Source: DAOVXM01 sp963746255 | GTDB taxonomy: Bacteria > Chloroflexota > Anaerolineae > Anaerolineales > UBA4823 | Assembly: GCA_963746255.1 (NCBI GenBank) | Contig: CAVVAJ010000009.1 | Span: 186,001-250,000, forward strand | DNA: 64,000 nt | Direction of reading: 5' to 3' | In this document: one piece after another, positions 55,716-64,000 of the stretch | Layout: each line of letters opens with the position of its first letter | How positions within the stretch are numbered: position 1 is the first letter of the stretch | The notes under the pieces: generated by a model | Database searches by the model: none | The model's input: only the letters and a program-made list of their open reading frames with translations | Told to the model about the DNA's origin: nothing | Translations under genes and position numbers: made by a program

Positions 55716-57698
55716 TTATTGAGAAATTACGGCAACCAAATTGCCCATTTGCGTAGTGTCATACCCCGGCAATCGCGAGACATCTTTTATAAACTCATCA
55801 TCATGCAAAATTTCCAATAACGGAGCGAGCAGCTTGCCATAGTAATACTCTGCTGGAATCACCAGGTCATATCGCTCAGAGTAGAGCGGTAAGAAATCCA
55901 ACTCTAATGCCTGAGCCGCAGCGGCAATCCCTAAACCACAATCTGCCCTGCCCGAAGAGATCGCCGCTGCTAACGATAAATGTGTGTACTCTTCTTTCTC
56001 ATATCCGGCTATATCGCTGGCATTAATTCCCTGCTGTTGTAGATGATAATCCAGCAACACACGCGTACCCGCACCCCGCTGGCGGTTAATAAATTGGATT
56101 TCCGGATTGGTCAGATCTTGTAGCCCTTGGATGTTTTTTGGATTTCCCGGATTCACTAATAAACCCTGTTCTCTTCTTACGAGCTCTACCAAATGCAGAT
56201 CTCTACCCGGAACGTATTCTCTAATGTAGCTCAAATTGTACTCACCCGTATCTGGGTCTAGCAAATGAGACCCTGCAATATGGGTTTCATCTCTTCGAAG
56301 GGTAACTAAACCCGACAAACTGCCAACGTTTGCGGAGGTGAGCCGGCGACCTCGCTTAGCTAGATACTGTGCCAAGAGATCAAGGCTGACATCATGGGAT
56401 CCGATGGCAAATATCGTCTGGTCAATTTCGTCGATTGACCGGTAGAGTTGGACTTCTACATCTGAACCGGCTGGTAAACCCTGTGTTCCGCGGGGTATTA
56501 CGACGATACCATCTGCCCGTACTAACGAGGAGATCACTCCAGCTCCGCGCTGGAGTGGTGCAGCCAGCACTTTGTCTCCAACTCGCCCAACAGCAACACG
56601 CATAAAGTCATCATCCCCAGCCGGAGATGTGACTTTCCGCGTGATTTTCGCTTTAATGCGCATCGGTGTAGATGCTTGTTTGCCAAGCCATCTTTCGATT
56701 AATGGCTTCACAAATATCTCGCCGGTCAAGGCCGCGGATACAGGATAACCCGGAACGCCAATGATTGGTATCAATTTAGGCTGATCACGTACCAGCTGAC
56801 CCTTACGGATCATGCCCAGAATCACTGGATGGCCGGGGCGAACAGCAACTCCATGCACTAAGAGCTCGCCCAACTGCTGGACAACCTCTACCGAGAAGTC
56901 CTCCGAGCCAGCAGAAGAACCGGCATTCAGCAAGATCAAATCATGGTCAGCTGCTGCTTGAGCCACTTTTTCTGATATCAACCTAAGATCATCAATCACA
57001 ATTGGGAATCTATTAGGAGTGCCGCCCCACTGCTTCACCTGCGCCGCTAAGACTATTGAGTTATACTCAATAATCGCTCCTGGCTTTAGTTCTGCACCTA
57101 CTGGAACTAACTCTGTTCCGGAGGGGATAATCGCAACCCGCGGTTTTCGGGCGACCCGAACGCTTTCATGGCCACAGGCAGCAATTGCCCCAAGATCTAC
57201 TGGCCGCAGTGTATGACCTGCAGGTAACACTAGCTGAGTCGCAACGATATCCTCGCCTAATGGACGGACATGCTGCCATGGTGGTGTAGCCGATCGAATA
57301 CGTATCGCATAGGGGGTTCGGCTTTCGACGGATACTTCCCCATTGTTATCAAGGGGTTCAATATTCTCGATCGGGATCACTGCATTCATTCCACTCGGCA
57401 GCACATCGCCGGTGTCGACATACATCGCCTGGTCACCATAAAGCAGTGTGGCTGGATTCGTCGGCATAGCGCCATCTGTATCAGCAGCTGAGACAGCGAA
57501 ACCATCCATGGCGGATGCGTGATAATGAGGTGAGCAAATCTTCGCCCAAACCGCTTTAGACAGCACTCGCCCGATTACTTTTTCATCTAGTAGCAGTTCT
57601 TCCTCCCCCAGAATTCCTTCCAATCCTGCAGCCCGCAAGGATCCTGAGAAACTCTCCGTTGCTTTATCTAGGGGGATGTCGTGTAAGTATATTGTCAT
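55716..57698 (-). CDS. MoeA-like molybdopterin molybdenumtransferase fused to a PBP-like domain
   Basis: About 660 residues. Residues ~1-410 are MoeA-type (SPHYHASAMDGFAVSA, VDTGDVLPSGMNAVIPIE, LLNAGSSAGSEDFSVEVVQQ, VIGVPGYPVSAALTGEI). Residues ~430-660 resemble a periplasmic-binding-protein-like ligand domain (SHDVSLDLLAQYLAKRGRRL, IQFINRQRGAGTRVLLDYHL, LSLAAAISSGRADCGLGIAAAA) as in LysR substrate domains and ModE-type sensors. The fused domain may sense molybdate or a cofactor precursor. The start ATG 57698 follows AAGGAAGC. One of two MoeA-type genes here. Confidence 0.9.
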   Translation of the reverse strand: MTIYLHDIPLDKATESFSGSLRAAGLEGILGEEELLLDEKVIGRVLSKAVWAKICSPHYHASAMDGFAVSAADTDGAMPTNPATLLYGDQAMYVDTGDVLPSGMNAVIPIENIEPLDNNGEVSVESRTPYAIRIRSATPPWQHVRPLGEDIVATQLVLPAGHTLRPVDLGAIAACGHESVRVARKPRVAIIPSGTELVPVGAELKPGAIIEYNSIVLAAQVKQWGGTPNRFPIVIDDLRLISEKVAQAAADHDLILLNAGSSAGSEDFSVEVVQQLGELLVHGVAVRPGHPVILGMIRKGQLVRDQPKLIPIIGVPGYPVSAALTGEIFVKPLIERWLGKQASTPMRIKAKITRKVTSPAGDDDFMRVAVGRVGDKVLAAPLQRGAGVISSLVRADGIVVIPRGTQGLPAGSDVEVQLYRSIDEIDQTIFAIGSHDVSLDLLAQYLAKRGRRLTSANVGSLSGLVTLRRDETHIAGSHLLDPDTGEYNLSYIREYVPGRDLHLVELVRREQGLLVNPGNPKNIQGLQDLTNPEIQFINRQRGAGTRVLLDYHLQQQGINASDIAGYEKEEYTHLSLAAAISSGRADCGLGIAAAAQALELDFLPLYSERYDLVIPAEYYYGKLLAPLLEILHDDEFIKDVSRLPGYDTTQMGNLVAVISQ

Positions 57699-57788
57699 TT
57701 GGGCAGCTTCCTTAAATGATGTTCTCTTAAGTGTAGAAACGATAACCTGAACAAGTTTCAACTAGCAGTAAAGTGGGTATTCATTGAT

Positions 57789-58034
57789 CTATGGTAATAG
57801 GTCAACAAAACCCGCTAGATAAAACCTTGCTCGTATCTCTATGCGGGACAAATAATTCCGTGATTTATCAAGGTGGAAACCAGTGCGAGCTATGAGGAAT
57901 TCTATGTGGTTTTCCAGCTCATAAGCAGTTGCTGTGTTCATTGTGGGGTTGTGCGCGAGCGTGCTGGAAGCAACAAAGACGACCAGCGGGATTAAAAACT
58001 TTATTGGAATCCTTTTAATAATTCTTATCTTCAT
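57789..58034 (-). CDS. Small hypothetical membrane or secreted protein
   Basis: 81 residues: a basic N-terminus and hydrophobic helix (FLIPLVVFVASSTLAHNP), then a helical charged segment. Its start overlaps the end of the ACT gene by 4 nt. It could be a spurious frame; no family recognised. Confidence 0.35.
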   Translation of the reverse strand: MKIRIIKRIPIKFLIPLVVFVASSTLAHNPTMNTATAYELENHIEFLIARTGFHLDKSRNYLSRIEIRARFYLAGFVDLLP

Positions 58035-58417
58035 ATAAGCTGGTGACCTGCAGCCTGCAGCACCTGCAATGCCAGCTGAAATACCTCGGCACGCACGAAA
58101 AGATAATCAGTATCGTATGTTGATAGGCTGAGGATGCTGATGTTCGCAGTTGCCAATGGTTCTAACAATGAGCTCAGCACACCGACAAGTGAAAAATCCA
58201 TTGGGCCGACTACTTTGATCGCACGCCACCCACTCTCAGCCTTTACGCCAGTCGGAATTACGGCTGCAGGGCAAATAATTGACAGCTCCTCGCTTGAGCG
58301 TGTAAATGAATAGAGGTCCCCTTCACAAGCCCACTCAGGTAGCGGCGCGTTAGGTTCCAAACGGCAAATTGCCATTGTTTCCCCCAAGACCTTCAAGTTT
58401 AGCGGCTCGGCCATCAC
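58031..58417 (-). CDS. ACT-domain protein (CASTOR-like)
   Basis: 128 residues with two ACT-like halves: TMAICRLEPNAPLPEWACEG and FSLVGVLSSLLEPLATANISILSLSTYDTDYLFVRAE (residue ~80-115; cited as positions). This is COG3603-type, amino-acid sensing in related proteins. It sits between the two MoeA genes; start GTG/ATG overlaps nothing, 11 nt after moeA ends. Function unknown. Confidence 0.8.
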   Translation of the reverse strand: MMAEPLNLKVLGETMAICRLEPNAPLPEWACEGDLYSFTRSSEELSIICPAAVIPTGVKAESGWRAIKVVGPMDFSLVGVLSSLLEPLATANISILSLSTYDTDYLFVRAEVFQLALQVLQAAGHQLI

Positions 58418-58428
58418 TTTATCAGATA

Positions 58429-59661
58429 TTAAAATAGGAATACATCAACCAGCGCCCCAGCAGCCAAACCATTCGCATCTGCCGGGATACAGACCAATCC
58501 ATCTGCACGTGTAAGTGTAAAGATTAAATTGCTCTTCCCGAAAACTGGCTCGGCGTGGCGGTCCTGACCGTCACTAGATACCCGAACCGGTACCCAATCC
58601 TCACGACCGGCTTGCGAAGCTAAGTTGATGCTCAGTTTTGCTGAAACCGACGCTCGCGGGGGCTTTCTTACAAGTCCCAATAGGGAGTGAATTACCGGAA
58701 CGACGAATAATGAAGCAATCACTAACGCGGAGACCGGATTCCCTGGCAGGCCGATTGCAGCTTTTCCGTTGCACATTCCCAGGATGGTGGGTTTTCCTGG
58801 GCGGACATTTACGCCATGTACTAAAACGCCTGGCTCACCAAGGCGGTTAATGACATCCGCAGTAAGGTCGCGCGTACTGGCGGACGAACCCGCAGTGATG
58901 ACTATAAGATCATTTTCATTAAGCGCTTGTGAACAGGTCCTATACATTGCTTCAAGTCTGTCGGCAACAATTCCACAGCGCACTGGAATACCACCAGCCT
59001 GCTCTATTAACGTTGAAAGGGTGTATGCGTTAACATCCCGTACCTGCCCGGGACCAATATCCTCCTCTGGAGAGATGACTTCATCTCCGCTGGATATGAT
59101 CCCAACAAGTGGCTTTTTAGCAACCTCCACATCCGTTTTCCCAATTGCCATGAGACCGCCGATTTCTGCAGGGCGCAGTTTTGCACCATCAGGAATCACA
59201 ACAGCTCCAGCTGAAACATCCTCACCGATTTTTAATACGTTATCACCTGCGGCAAGTGCATGTAAAACTTCCACTTCTCCTTCTCGTACGCTTTGAGTGT
59301 ATTCCACCATTACTACTGCATTCGCACCTTGAGGCAGCATCCCGCCGGTATGAATTAGCGCACATTGTCCAGCTCCAACAGAGACTTCAGCTGGCGAACC
59401 CATGGGTATCTCACCAATTAACGATAAGTATGCGGGCAGCGATTCACTGGCACCATGTGTATCCGCTGCCCGGACTGCGTATCCATCTACAGTGCTGCGA
59501 GGGAAAGAAGGAAGTGGATGAGGAGCGATGACAGGAGCTGCCGTTACACGCCCAAAAGCATCTGCGCTCCGAATTGTCTCTGCTGGCATCTGATAATCGA
59601 GAGTTGATAGAAGCTGTTCTAAAGCTTTCATTGGTGGGATAAGTTCTAAAAATTCTGGCAT
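58429..59661 (-). CDS. moeA: Molybdopterin molybdenumtransferase MoeA
   Basis: 410 residues, single-domain MoeA: FPRSTVDGYAVRAADT, ALIHTGGMLPQGANAVVMVE, VISSGDEVISPEEDIGPGQV, VITAGSSASTRDLTADVINR and GLPGNPVSALVIASL all match. It inserts molybdenum into adenylylated molybdopterin. ATG without clear Shine-Dalgarno. The two MoeA genes near each other suggest one may handle tungsten or a different cofactor form, as in other dual-moeA organisms (inference). Confidence 0.95.
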   Translation of the reverse strand: MPEFLELIPPMKALEQLLSTLDYQMPAETIRSADAFGRVTAAPVIAPHPLPSFPRSTVDGYAVRAADTHGASESLPAYLSLIGEIPMGSPAEVSVGAGQCALIHTGGMLPQGANAVVMVEYTQSVREGEVEVLHALAAGDNVLKIGEDVSAGAVVIPDGAKLRPAEIGGLMAIGKTDVEVAKKPLVGIISSGDEVISPEEDIGPGQVRDVNAYTLSTLIEQAGGIPVRCGIVADRLEAMYRTCSQALNENDLIVITAGSSASTRDLTADVINRLGEPGVLVHGVNVRPGKPTILGMCNGKAAIGLPGNPVSALVIASLFVVPVIHSLLGLVRKPPRASVSAKLSINLASQAGREDWVPVRVSSDGQDRHAEPVFGKSNLIFTLTRADGLVCIPADANGLAAGALVDVFLF

Positions 59662-59694
59662 GATTCCAGCTAAACAAATGATAAAGGAGAATAT

Positions 59695-60609
59695 TTATCG
59701 TGTCCAAAAACCAAATGCTAATAAGTAAGCAGTGACACCAAATAAGATCATCGATGTAAGGGTTAATGTCTGCCAGTAAGGTTTGGAGCCTTCTGAAATT
59801 CGATGCATTTGCCAAATTTGGAGCACGCCTAATGGAAATGTTAAGAATGCCGGGAGTGCGATTGGGGTCGGCATCCCTAAGAGCATCGCGAGACCGAGCA
59901 GAAGGTAGGAGAACAGGATTAACATATTATGGAGAGTCATGCCTGACTGCCAACCCATTCGGACCAATAACGTCGTCTTCCCATATCTAACATCAGTCGC
60001 AAAATCTGGTAACTCGAAAGCCAACATCATTGCAATATGCATGGTTGTTAAAGGAAATGTCGCCATAGCAATAAGACGATGGAGCACCCCGACTTGCAGC
60101 AGGAAGGCGAAGGCGGGTACCAAGTTCGCGACAATGATAGAGCTGGTTAATTCTCCATATCCGCTCGAAGCCAATCTCACCGGAGGTGCGGAATAAAAAA
60201 AGGCTCCCGCAAATATCAATCCCATCACTAGGATAGATTGAACTGTTAGGGTGCGTGTGTTAATCAGCATGACCGTGATGGATGCAGCGATCGCCAAACA
60301 AGCTGCTGCCGAGATCAATGGGACACTCAGCGGCAGTTTATCCGGTCCAACTGCCCCGCTGCCTCCCGAAAAAGGGGTCCGGTTCGGGTTATCGGCATCT
60401 GCTGGTGCATCATAATATTCGTTTAGATAATGGGTGGTTAGTTGAAGCAGTGTTACCCATGTTTGACCAAGTAAATAGACGCTCCAGTTAATCTCATTGC
60501 CAAGGTAACGAGCAATTCCGACTCCAAGTGCATAAAGTAAAACAGCCCCAAGCAAAAATAAGGGGCGGGACATACGAATGAACAGCTTTATTGCCTCACT
60601 ACCACTCAT
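59695..60609 (-). CDS. UbiA-family prenyltransferase (MenA-like)
   Basis: 304 residues, about nine helices. Asp-rich motif 1 is NEYYDAPADADNPNRTPFSGG and motif 2 is DFATDVRYGKTTLLVRMG. The family transfers a polyprenyl chain to dihydroxynaphthoate, hydroxybenzoate or related acceptors. In a menaquinone-based respiratory chain it could be MenA, but no other men gene is here, so substrate is not assured. AGTGGT-type start region; TATTAT lies 4 nt before the ATG. Confidence 0.82.
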   Translation of the reverse strand: MSGSEAIKLFIRMSRPLFLLGAVLLYALGVGIARYLGNEINWSVYLLGQTWVTLLQLTTHYLNEYYDAPADADNPNRTPFSGGSGAVGPDKLPLSVPLISAAACLAIAASITVMLINTRTLTVQSILVMGLIFAGAFFYSAPPVRLASSGYGELTSSIIVANLVPAFAFLLQVGVLHRLIAMATFPLTTMHIAMMLAFELPDFATDVRYGKTTLLVRMGWQSGMTLHNMLILFSYLLLGLAMLLGMPTPIALPAFLTFPLGVLQIWQMHRISEGSKPYWQTLTLTSMILFGVTAYLLAFGFWTR

Positions 60610-60797
60610 ATCGATAATAAGCTGCTTATCTGAGATCGATTCTTATCAAGATATCAGCATTGAAACTCATACTGAATACCAACCAGATTCTAAGAATATG
60701 GCGGGGATGGTGCCCTTCAAATCATCAGTGACAAGATTACGCAACAAGTTGATTAAACTAAATGTAAATTATTCTAGCAACTGAAAATTAGCTCAAA

Positions 60798-61262
60798 TTA
60801 CTGCTCATCTACCGGGAAACCGGCATTGTACCAAGCCAAAAGGCCACCTTTTATCGGTGATACTTTTCTAAAACCATTTTCCAATAGGATTTCCGCCGCA
60901 CGGGCGCTTGATTCTTCAGCCAGTCAAGTTCAATAGGTGATGATCCAATCTTCAGGATCCAATTCTCCTGTCCGGCTGGCTACTTCATAAACAGGAATTG
61001 ATATTGCGCCGGGGATATGGGCTTGCTCAAACTCCTCCAGATCACGGACATCAACAAATTCGGCTGCCCCTTGATCGAATGCTTGTTTTGCATCTGCAGC
61101 TGTTACTCGCTCGATATGTGGATAGTTATCTTCTGTATCCGCTGATGATTGGCTCTGGGGTGTGGAAGATGCAGAGTATTGAGCGAAAGTCCACACTAAA
61201 GCGGCAGTAATTAGTACTGCACCAATCACTATGAAAAATACTGGAATCAATTTCGATTTCAA
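60798..61262 (-). CDS. Rhodanese-domain membrane protein with two in-frame TGA codons (candidate UxU selenoprotein)
   Basis: Read from TTG 61262 (GGAGG 9 nt upstream), an N-terminal helix (LIPVFFIVIGAVLITAALVW) is followed by a rhodanese domain: AFDQGAAEFVDVRDLEEFEQ, AHIPGAISIPV, EDWIITY, then codons TGA-ACT-TGA (60932-60930 and 60926-60924; codons 111 and 113), LAEESSARAAEILLENGF, KGGLLAWYNAGF and a TAA at 60798-60800, total 154 residues. In related rhodaneses this position is the catalytic YCxCP-E loop, so both TGA codons replace cysteines. The frame stays open on either side. A hairpin (CGCC-CGTGC-GGCG, 60894-60906) with loop 21 nt after the second TGA matches bacterial SECIS spacing. Selenocysteine is the leading reading; pseudogene is the alternative. 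Confidence 0.7.
60894..60906 (-). other. Candidate SECIS-like hairpin
   Basis: CGCC-CGTGC-GGCG (4-bp stem, 5-nt loop, G at loop position 2) starting 18 nt after the second TGA of the rhodanese gene, loop at 21 nt. A second stem CTTGA/TCAAG (60924-60928 with 60907-60911) stacks beside it. Short, so weak on its own. Confidence 0.4.
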
Positions 61263-61496
61263 TTCAATCGTCCTCCAAGTCATGCTCAAGTTACGTTAGA
61301 AAGCAGATGTCATTATTAGTGTGAAGTTGTGTTCGGAAATAGTTCCTCAGTCCTCAAACTGATAAGAACTCATCATACCATAACTAAAAGCATACTCTTA
61401 TTGGAAAACGCTGTCTGGATTCCTCAACTCCGCAGGCAGCCCAAGTAGAAGACTTAATGATTAAATCTAAGCCGTTCTATAGAATTTACAACAGAA
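61263..61496. other. Intergenic region with nothing recognised
   Basis: About 230 nt between rhodanese and proline dehydrogenase genes. No ORF, repeat or terminator stands out. Confidence 0.4.
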
Positions 61497-62459
61497 TTAT
61501 CGGCGGAAGAAATTCGAAATGAAGAACCAGAGATTAGCCGGACGCTCTGCTAACCTCCTCGTAAAGTATGGGTACCACTCGTGTCCGTACGGAACATACA
61601 CCCGCACTGGATAACCTGCTTGGGTCAATTGTTCCTGCAAATCACGGCGGATTCCGTGCAGCATTTGGAATTCCAGAGCCCGCTTGGGGAAACCGATTTC
61701 ATCGGCATAGCTCCTCGCATATGCAATTCGCCGCTCGTCATGAGTGGCAAGGGCAACTGTTGGAGGGACGCGGCCATCCGGGCTAAGTTGTGGGCAGCCG
61801 CTAGCCTTAGAGCCATCGATTAGCATGCGTGCTAATCGATCATAGTTAGCATCAACATCACCCTTTTTAGGATAAGCGATCTCAGGTGACTCTTTATATG
61901 CCCCTTTGCACAGCCGTACACCTGTACATTCTTCAATCAACTGCCGCACATCTCCTTCGCTGCGGAAAAGATAGGATTGAATGACCACACCAACATTGTC
62001 AAAGCCTTTATCAAAATGCATCTTCCGATATAGGGCGAGTGTTGATTGAACCCAAGGCAAATCTTCCATATCTATCCGTACAAAATTGCCATATTCTTTC
62101 GCCCGTTCGAGGATTTTGGATAAATTCGCTGCACAGAGATCCGCATCTAATGCAAGACCGATTTGGGTGAGTTTTATTGAGACATTTGAGCGAACACCTG
62201 ATTGATTTATTGCATCAAATATAACCAAAATCGTATCCGTCGCATTCTGGGCGTCGGCAGCGGTGTGAGTATGCTCTCCTAAATGATCCAGTGTCGCATT
62301 GATGCCCTTATCATTGAGGGATTTGATAACTTGGATAGCATCGTCGATCTCCTCACCGGCAACAAACCTGGAGGCAGCGTGCCATGCAAATGACCAACTT
62401 GTAACTATCTTGCGTGCCCATGGAGCTTTAGAGAGATATATTAGAAGTGATCGAAGCAT
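61497..62459 (-). CDS. Proline dehydrogenase
   Basis: 320 residues, monofunctional PRODH (PutA family, FAD-dependent). It oxidises proline to pyrroline-5-carboxylate at the membrane. Conserved segments: DLGEHTHT, SIKLTQIGLALD, VRIDMED, GVVIQSYLFRSE, RLCKGAYKESPEIAYP, ATHDERRI, EFQMLHGIRRDLQEQL and RVYVPYGHEWYPYFTRRLAERPAN. AAGGTG precedes the ATG. No P5C dehydrogenase is adjacent. Confidence 0.94.
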   Translation of the reverse strand: MLRSLLIYLSKAPWARKIVTSWSFAWHAASRFVAGEEIDDAIQVIKSLNDKGINATLDHLGEHTHTAADAQNATDTILVIFDAINQSGVRSNVSIKLTQIGLALDADLCAANLSKILERAKEYGNFVRIDMEDLPWVQSTLALYRKMHFDKGFDNVGVVIQSYLFRSEGDVRQLIEECTGVRLCKGAYKESPEIAYPKKGDVDANYDRLARMLIDGSKASGCPQLSPDGRVPPTVALATHDERRIAYARSYADEIGFPKRALEFQMLHGIRRDLQEQLTQAGYPVRVYVPYGHEWYPYFTRRLAERPANLWFFISNFFRR

Positions 62460-62549
62460 GCTTACACCTTAATGTTTGATATGCTGATAAATCCAATCCC
62501 ACCCCATCAAGATATCCATAGCATCATTTTAGCATAATTCCCAACTGTC

Positions 62550-62570
62550 AGATGTCAAATCTGGACATCT
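62550..62570. promoter_or_regulatory. Possible activator (UAS) site upstream of rpoN
   Basis: AGATGTC (62550-62556) and GACATCT (62564-62570) form a perfect 7-bp inverted repeat with 7-nt spacer, about 100 nt upstream of the -24 box; sigma-54 activator sites are typically found at such distances. Confidence 0.4.
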
Positions 62571-62668
62571 TGATGTTCAAACATTGCAATTATTTTTGCC
62601 CACTAACAACAAGACCTCCTAACAGTTGGGAGGCTTATATCATATTCAATTTCACGGACAAATCGGTG

Positions 62669-62685
62669 TGGCACACTACTTGCAA
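62669..62685 (+). promoter_or_regulatory. Sigma-54 type (-24/-12) promoter before rpoN
   Basis: TGGCAC-N5-TTGCAA matches the consensus TGGCAC-N5-TTGCW, with GG at 62670-62671 and GC at 62682-62683 (12-nt phasing). It overlaps a TATAAT at 62691-62696. ATG of rpoN is 35 nt downstream. Suggests autoregulation of rpoN. Confidence 0.75.
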
Positions 62686-62720
62686 CAGGATATAATTGCA
62701 CTGGCTTGGAAGGAGATCAT

Positions 62721-64000
62721 ATGTTAATTCAACGTCAATCCCCGACATTACGCCCGCTCACAACTGCGCATCTCGCCCAAACGATGACATTAATGGGACT
62801 CAACTCACTTGAGTTGCGGCAGAAGATCGAAGCATCGCTGGCGGAAAATCCCGCTCTCGAACTGCTCGAAGAACGGCATTGCCCTACTTGCCAAAGACCT
62901 TTAGCACAGCGCGGACCCTGCCCCATTTGCAGTCTCCAGCACCAACCTGCTGACGATAATCCGATCGTCTTTGTATCTTCCCGCGAGGATTTCTATACCC
63001 CGAGCCGAAAATTAGCCCCGGAAGATATGCCGGATGATGAACTTGGTGCAGAACGTGAAGAGTTACCAGTCTATGTATTTCGCCAGATAGCTCCTGAGTT
63101 GCCTCAAGATACACGCCAACTGGCCGCCTATATTCTAAGCAGTCTGGATGAGGATGGACTGCTGCGGGTACCGGTTGTTGAAATCGCCAGGTACCATCAC
63201 GTGCCCCCATCGCGCGTCAATGAAATCATTCAACTCATCCAACACGCAGATCCTGTTGGTGTTGGATCGACATCCCCACAGGAAGCCCTACTGGTGCAGT
63301 TAGAGGTATTATCCGAGACCCGGCCGGTTCCTACCAAAGCGGCGGATGCAATTAGGAATGGATTAGATCTGCTCAGTCATCACAAGTACATGGAGCTGGG
63401 ACGCCTGCTGAAAATCCCGACCCAACAAGCCAAGCAGATCGCCCATTTCATTGGAGATAATCTTAACCCATACCCGGCGCGGGCGTACTGGGGAGATTCC
63501 CATCTGCCCGCAGAAAACGAGACGGAGGTGTACCATACACCAGATGTAGTCATCTCACGCTTAGACAGCATGCCTAGTACGCCGCTTGTTGTAGAGGTTA
63601 TCTCTCCACTCTCAGGGAAATTACGGGTGAACCCGCTATTCAGAAAAGCCCTCAAACAAGCACCAGATGCGAAAGCTGACGAATGGCAAAAAGCGATCGA
63701 GGAAGCCTCGCTGTTGATCAAATGCATTCAACAGAGAAACCACACAATCGTTCGACTGATGCGCCGATTAGTTGTTTTACAGCGGAATTTCATTTTGAAT
63801 GGCGATGCATATATACAACCAACCACCCGGGCAAGTCTGGCTGAAGAATTAGAAGTACATGAATCGACGATATCACGCGCGGTTTCACATAAAGCGGTAC
63901 AATTACCCAGTGGCCGGATGATCCCCTTAGCAAAATTCTTTGACCGCAGCTTGCATATCCGCACTGCTTTGAAAGAAATAATTGCTGAAGAAAACAAACC
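62721..64000 (+). CDS. rpoN: RNA polymerase sigma-54 factor (partial, runs off the window end)
   Basis: 426 residues are visible and no stop is reached. Region I is LTTAHLAQTMTLMGLNSLELRQ with an activator-interacting Leu/Gln-rich stretch; core-binding segments follow (LPQDTRQLAAYILSSLDEDG, YMELGRLLKIPTQQAK), then the beginning of the DNA-binding part (LAEELEVHESTISRAVSHKAVQLPSGRMIPL). The RpoN box (ARRTVAKYR-type) must lie beyond base 64000. An insert with CPTCQRP..CPIC looks like a zinc-type cysteine knuckle (residues ~55-72), unusual in RpoN. AAGGAGA precedes the ATG. Confidence 0.93.
   Translation, partial: MLIQRQSPTLRPLTTAHLAQTMTLMGLNSLELRQKIEASLAENPALELLEERHCPTCQRPLAQRGPCPICSLQHQPADDNPIVFVSSREDFYTPSRKLAPEDMPDDELGAEREELPVYVFRQIAPELPQDTRQLAAYILSSLDEDGLLRVPVVEIARYHHVPPSRVNEIIQLIQHADPVGVGSTSPQEALLVQLEVLSETRPVPTKAADAIRNGLDLLSHHKYMELGRLLKIPTQQAKQIAHFIGDNLNPYPARAYWGDSHLPAENETEVYHTPDVVISRLDSMPSTPLVVEVISPLSGKLRVNPLFRKALKQAPDAKADEWQKAIEEASLLIKCIQQRNHTIVRLMRRLVVLQRNFILNGDAYIQPTTRASLAEELEVHESTISRAVSHKAVQLPSGRMIPLAKFFDRSLHIRTALKEIIAEENK

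Overview
The window looks like a chromosomal segment of a Chloroflexota bacterium, perhaps Anaerolineae-like. This is inference from gene content: a sugar-binding lipoprotein with the Val/Glu/Thr-rich linker often seen in Chloroflexota, an A2-type caa3 oxidase with a CtaA-CtaB fusion, long runs of one-strand acyl-CoA genes, Ni-superoxide dismutase and sigma-54. Base composition is moderate and even. There is no insertion sequence, phage gene or CRISPR array. One tRNA (Pro, GGG) is present.

Layout. 0.1-5 kb (minus): lgt, a CDP-alcohol phosphatidyltransferase (frameshifted), FtsK/SpoIIIE and an EamA exporter. 5.1-5.9 kb: sodN (frameshifted) and its maturation protease sodX. 6.2-12 kb: ferredoxin, an adhesin-like lipoprotein, a decayed membrane-protein pseudogene, a small operon ending in a GerW-like gene, a STAS/anti-sigma kinase pair, GNAT and SRAP genes. 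12-20.3 kb (plus): a LacI-controlled sugar operon (regulator, binding protein, two permeases, GH13 phosphorylase, glycerate kinase) that reads as an uptake and breakdown pathway for glucosylglycerate or a close relative. 20.4-23.5 kb: a radical SAM gene, a candidate small RNA and proS. 23.6-34.4 kb (minus): a fatty-acid beta-oxidation block (SCP2, thiolase, FadN-like protein, two acyl-CoA dehydrogenases, MBL hydrolase, TetR) with a CNNM transporter inserted. 34.5-43 kb: M23 lipoprotein, tRNA-Pro, tandem Tat-dependent L,D-transpeptidases and an ABC/HlyD/MacB-type export set. 43-55 kb (minus): the complete cytochrome oxidase and heme A assembly block and its two-component genes. 55-60.6 kb: peroxiredoxin, two MoeA-type genes (one fused to a PBP-like domain), an ACT protein and a UbiA-type prenyltransferase. 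60.8-64 kb: a rhodanese with two in-frame TGA codons at its active-site cysteines, proline dehydrogenase, and the 5' part of rpoN behind a sigma-54 type promoter.

The most unusual signal is the rhodanese: TGA-Thr-TGA replaces the usual Cys-x-Cys while the frame stays open on both sides, so it may be a double-selenocysteine (UxU) protein. Other notable signals are a LacI operator exactly filling a -35/-10 spacer, five genes whose ATG lies exactly 7 nt after a -10 hexamer (possible leaderless mRNAs), a sigma-54 promoter in front of rpoN itself, and six otherwise intact conserved genes each broken by one single-base indel, which could be sequence error.
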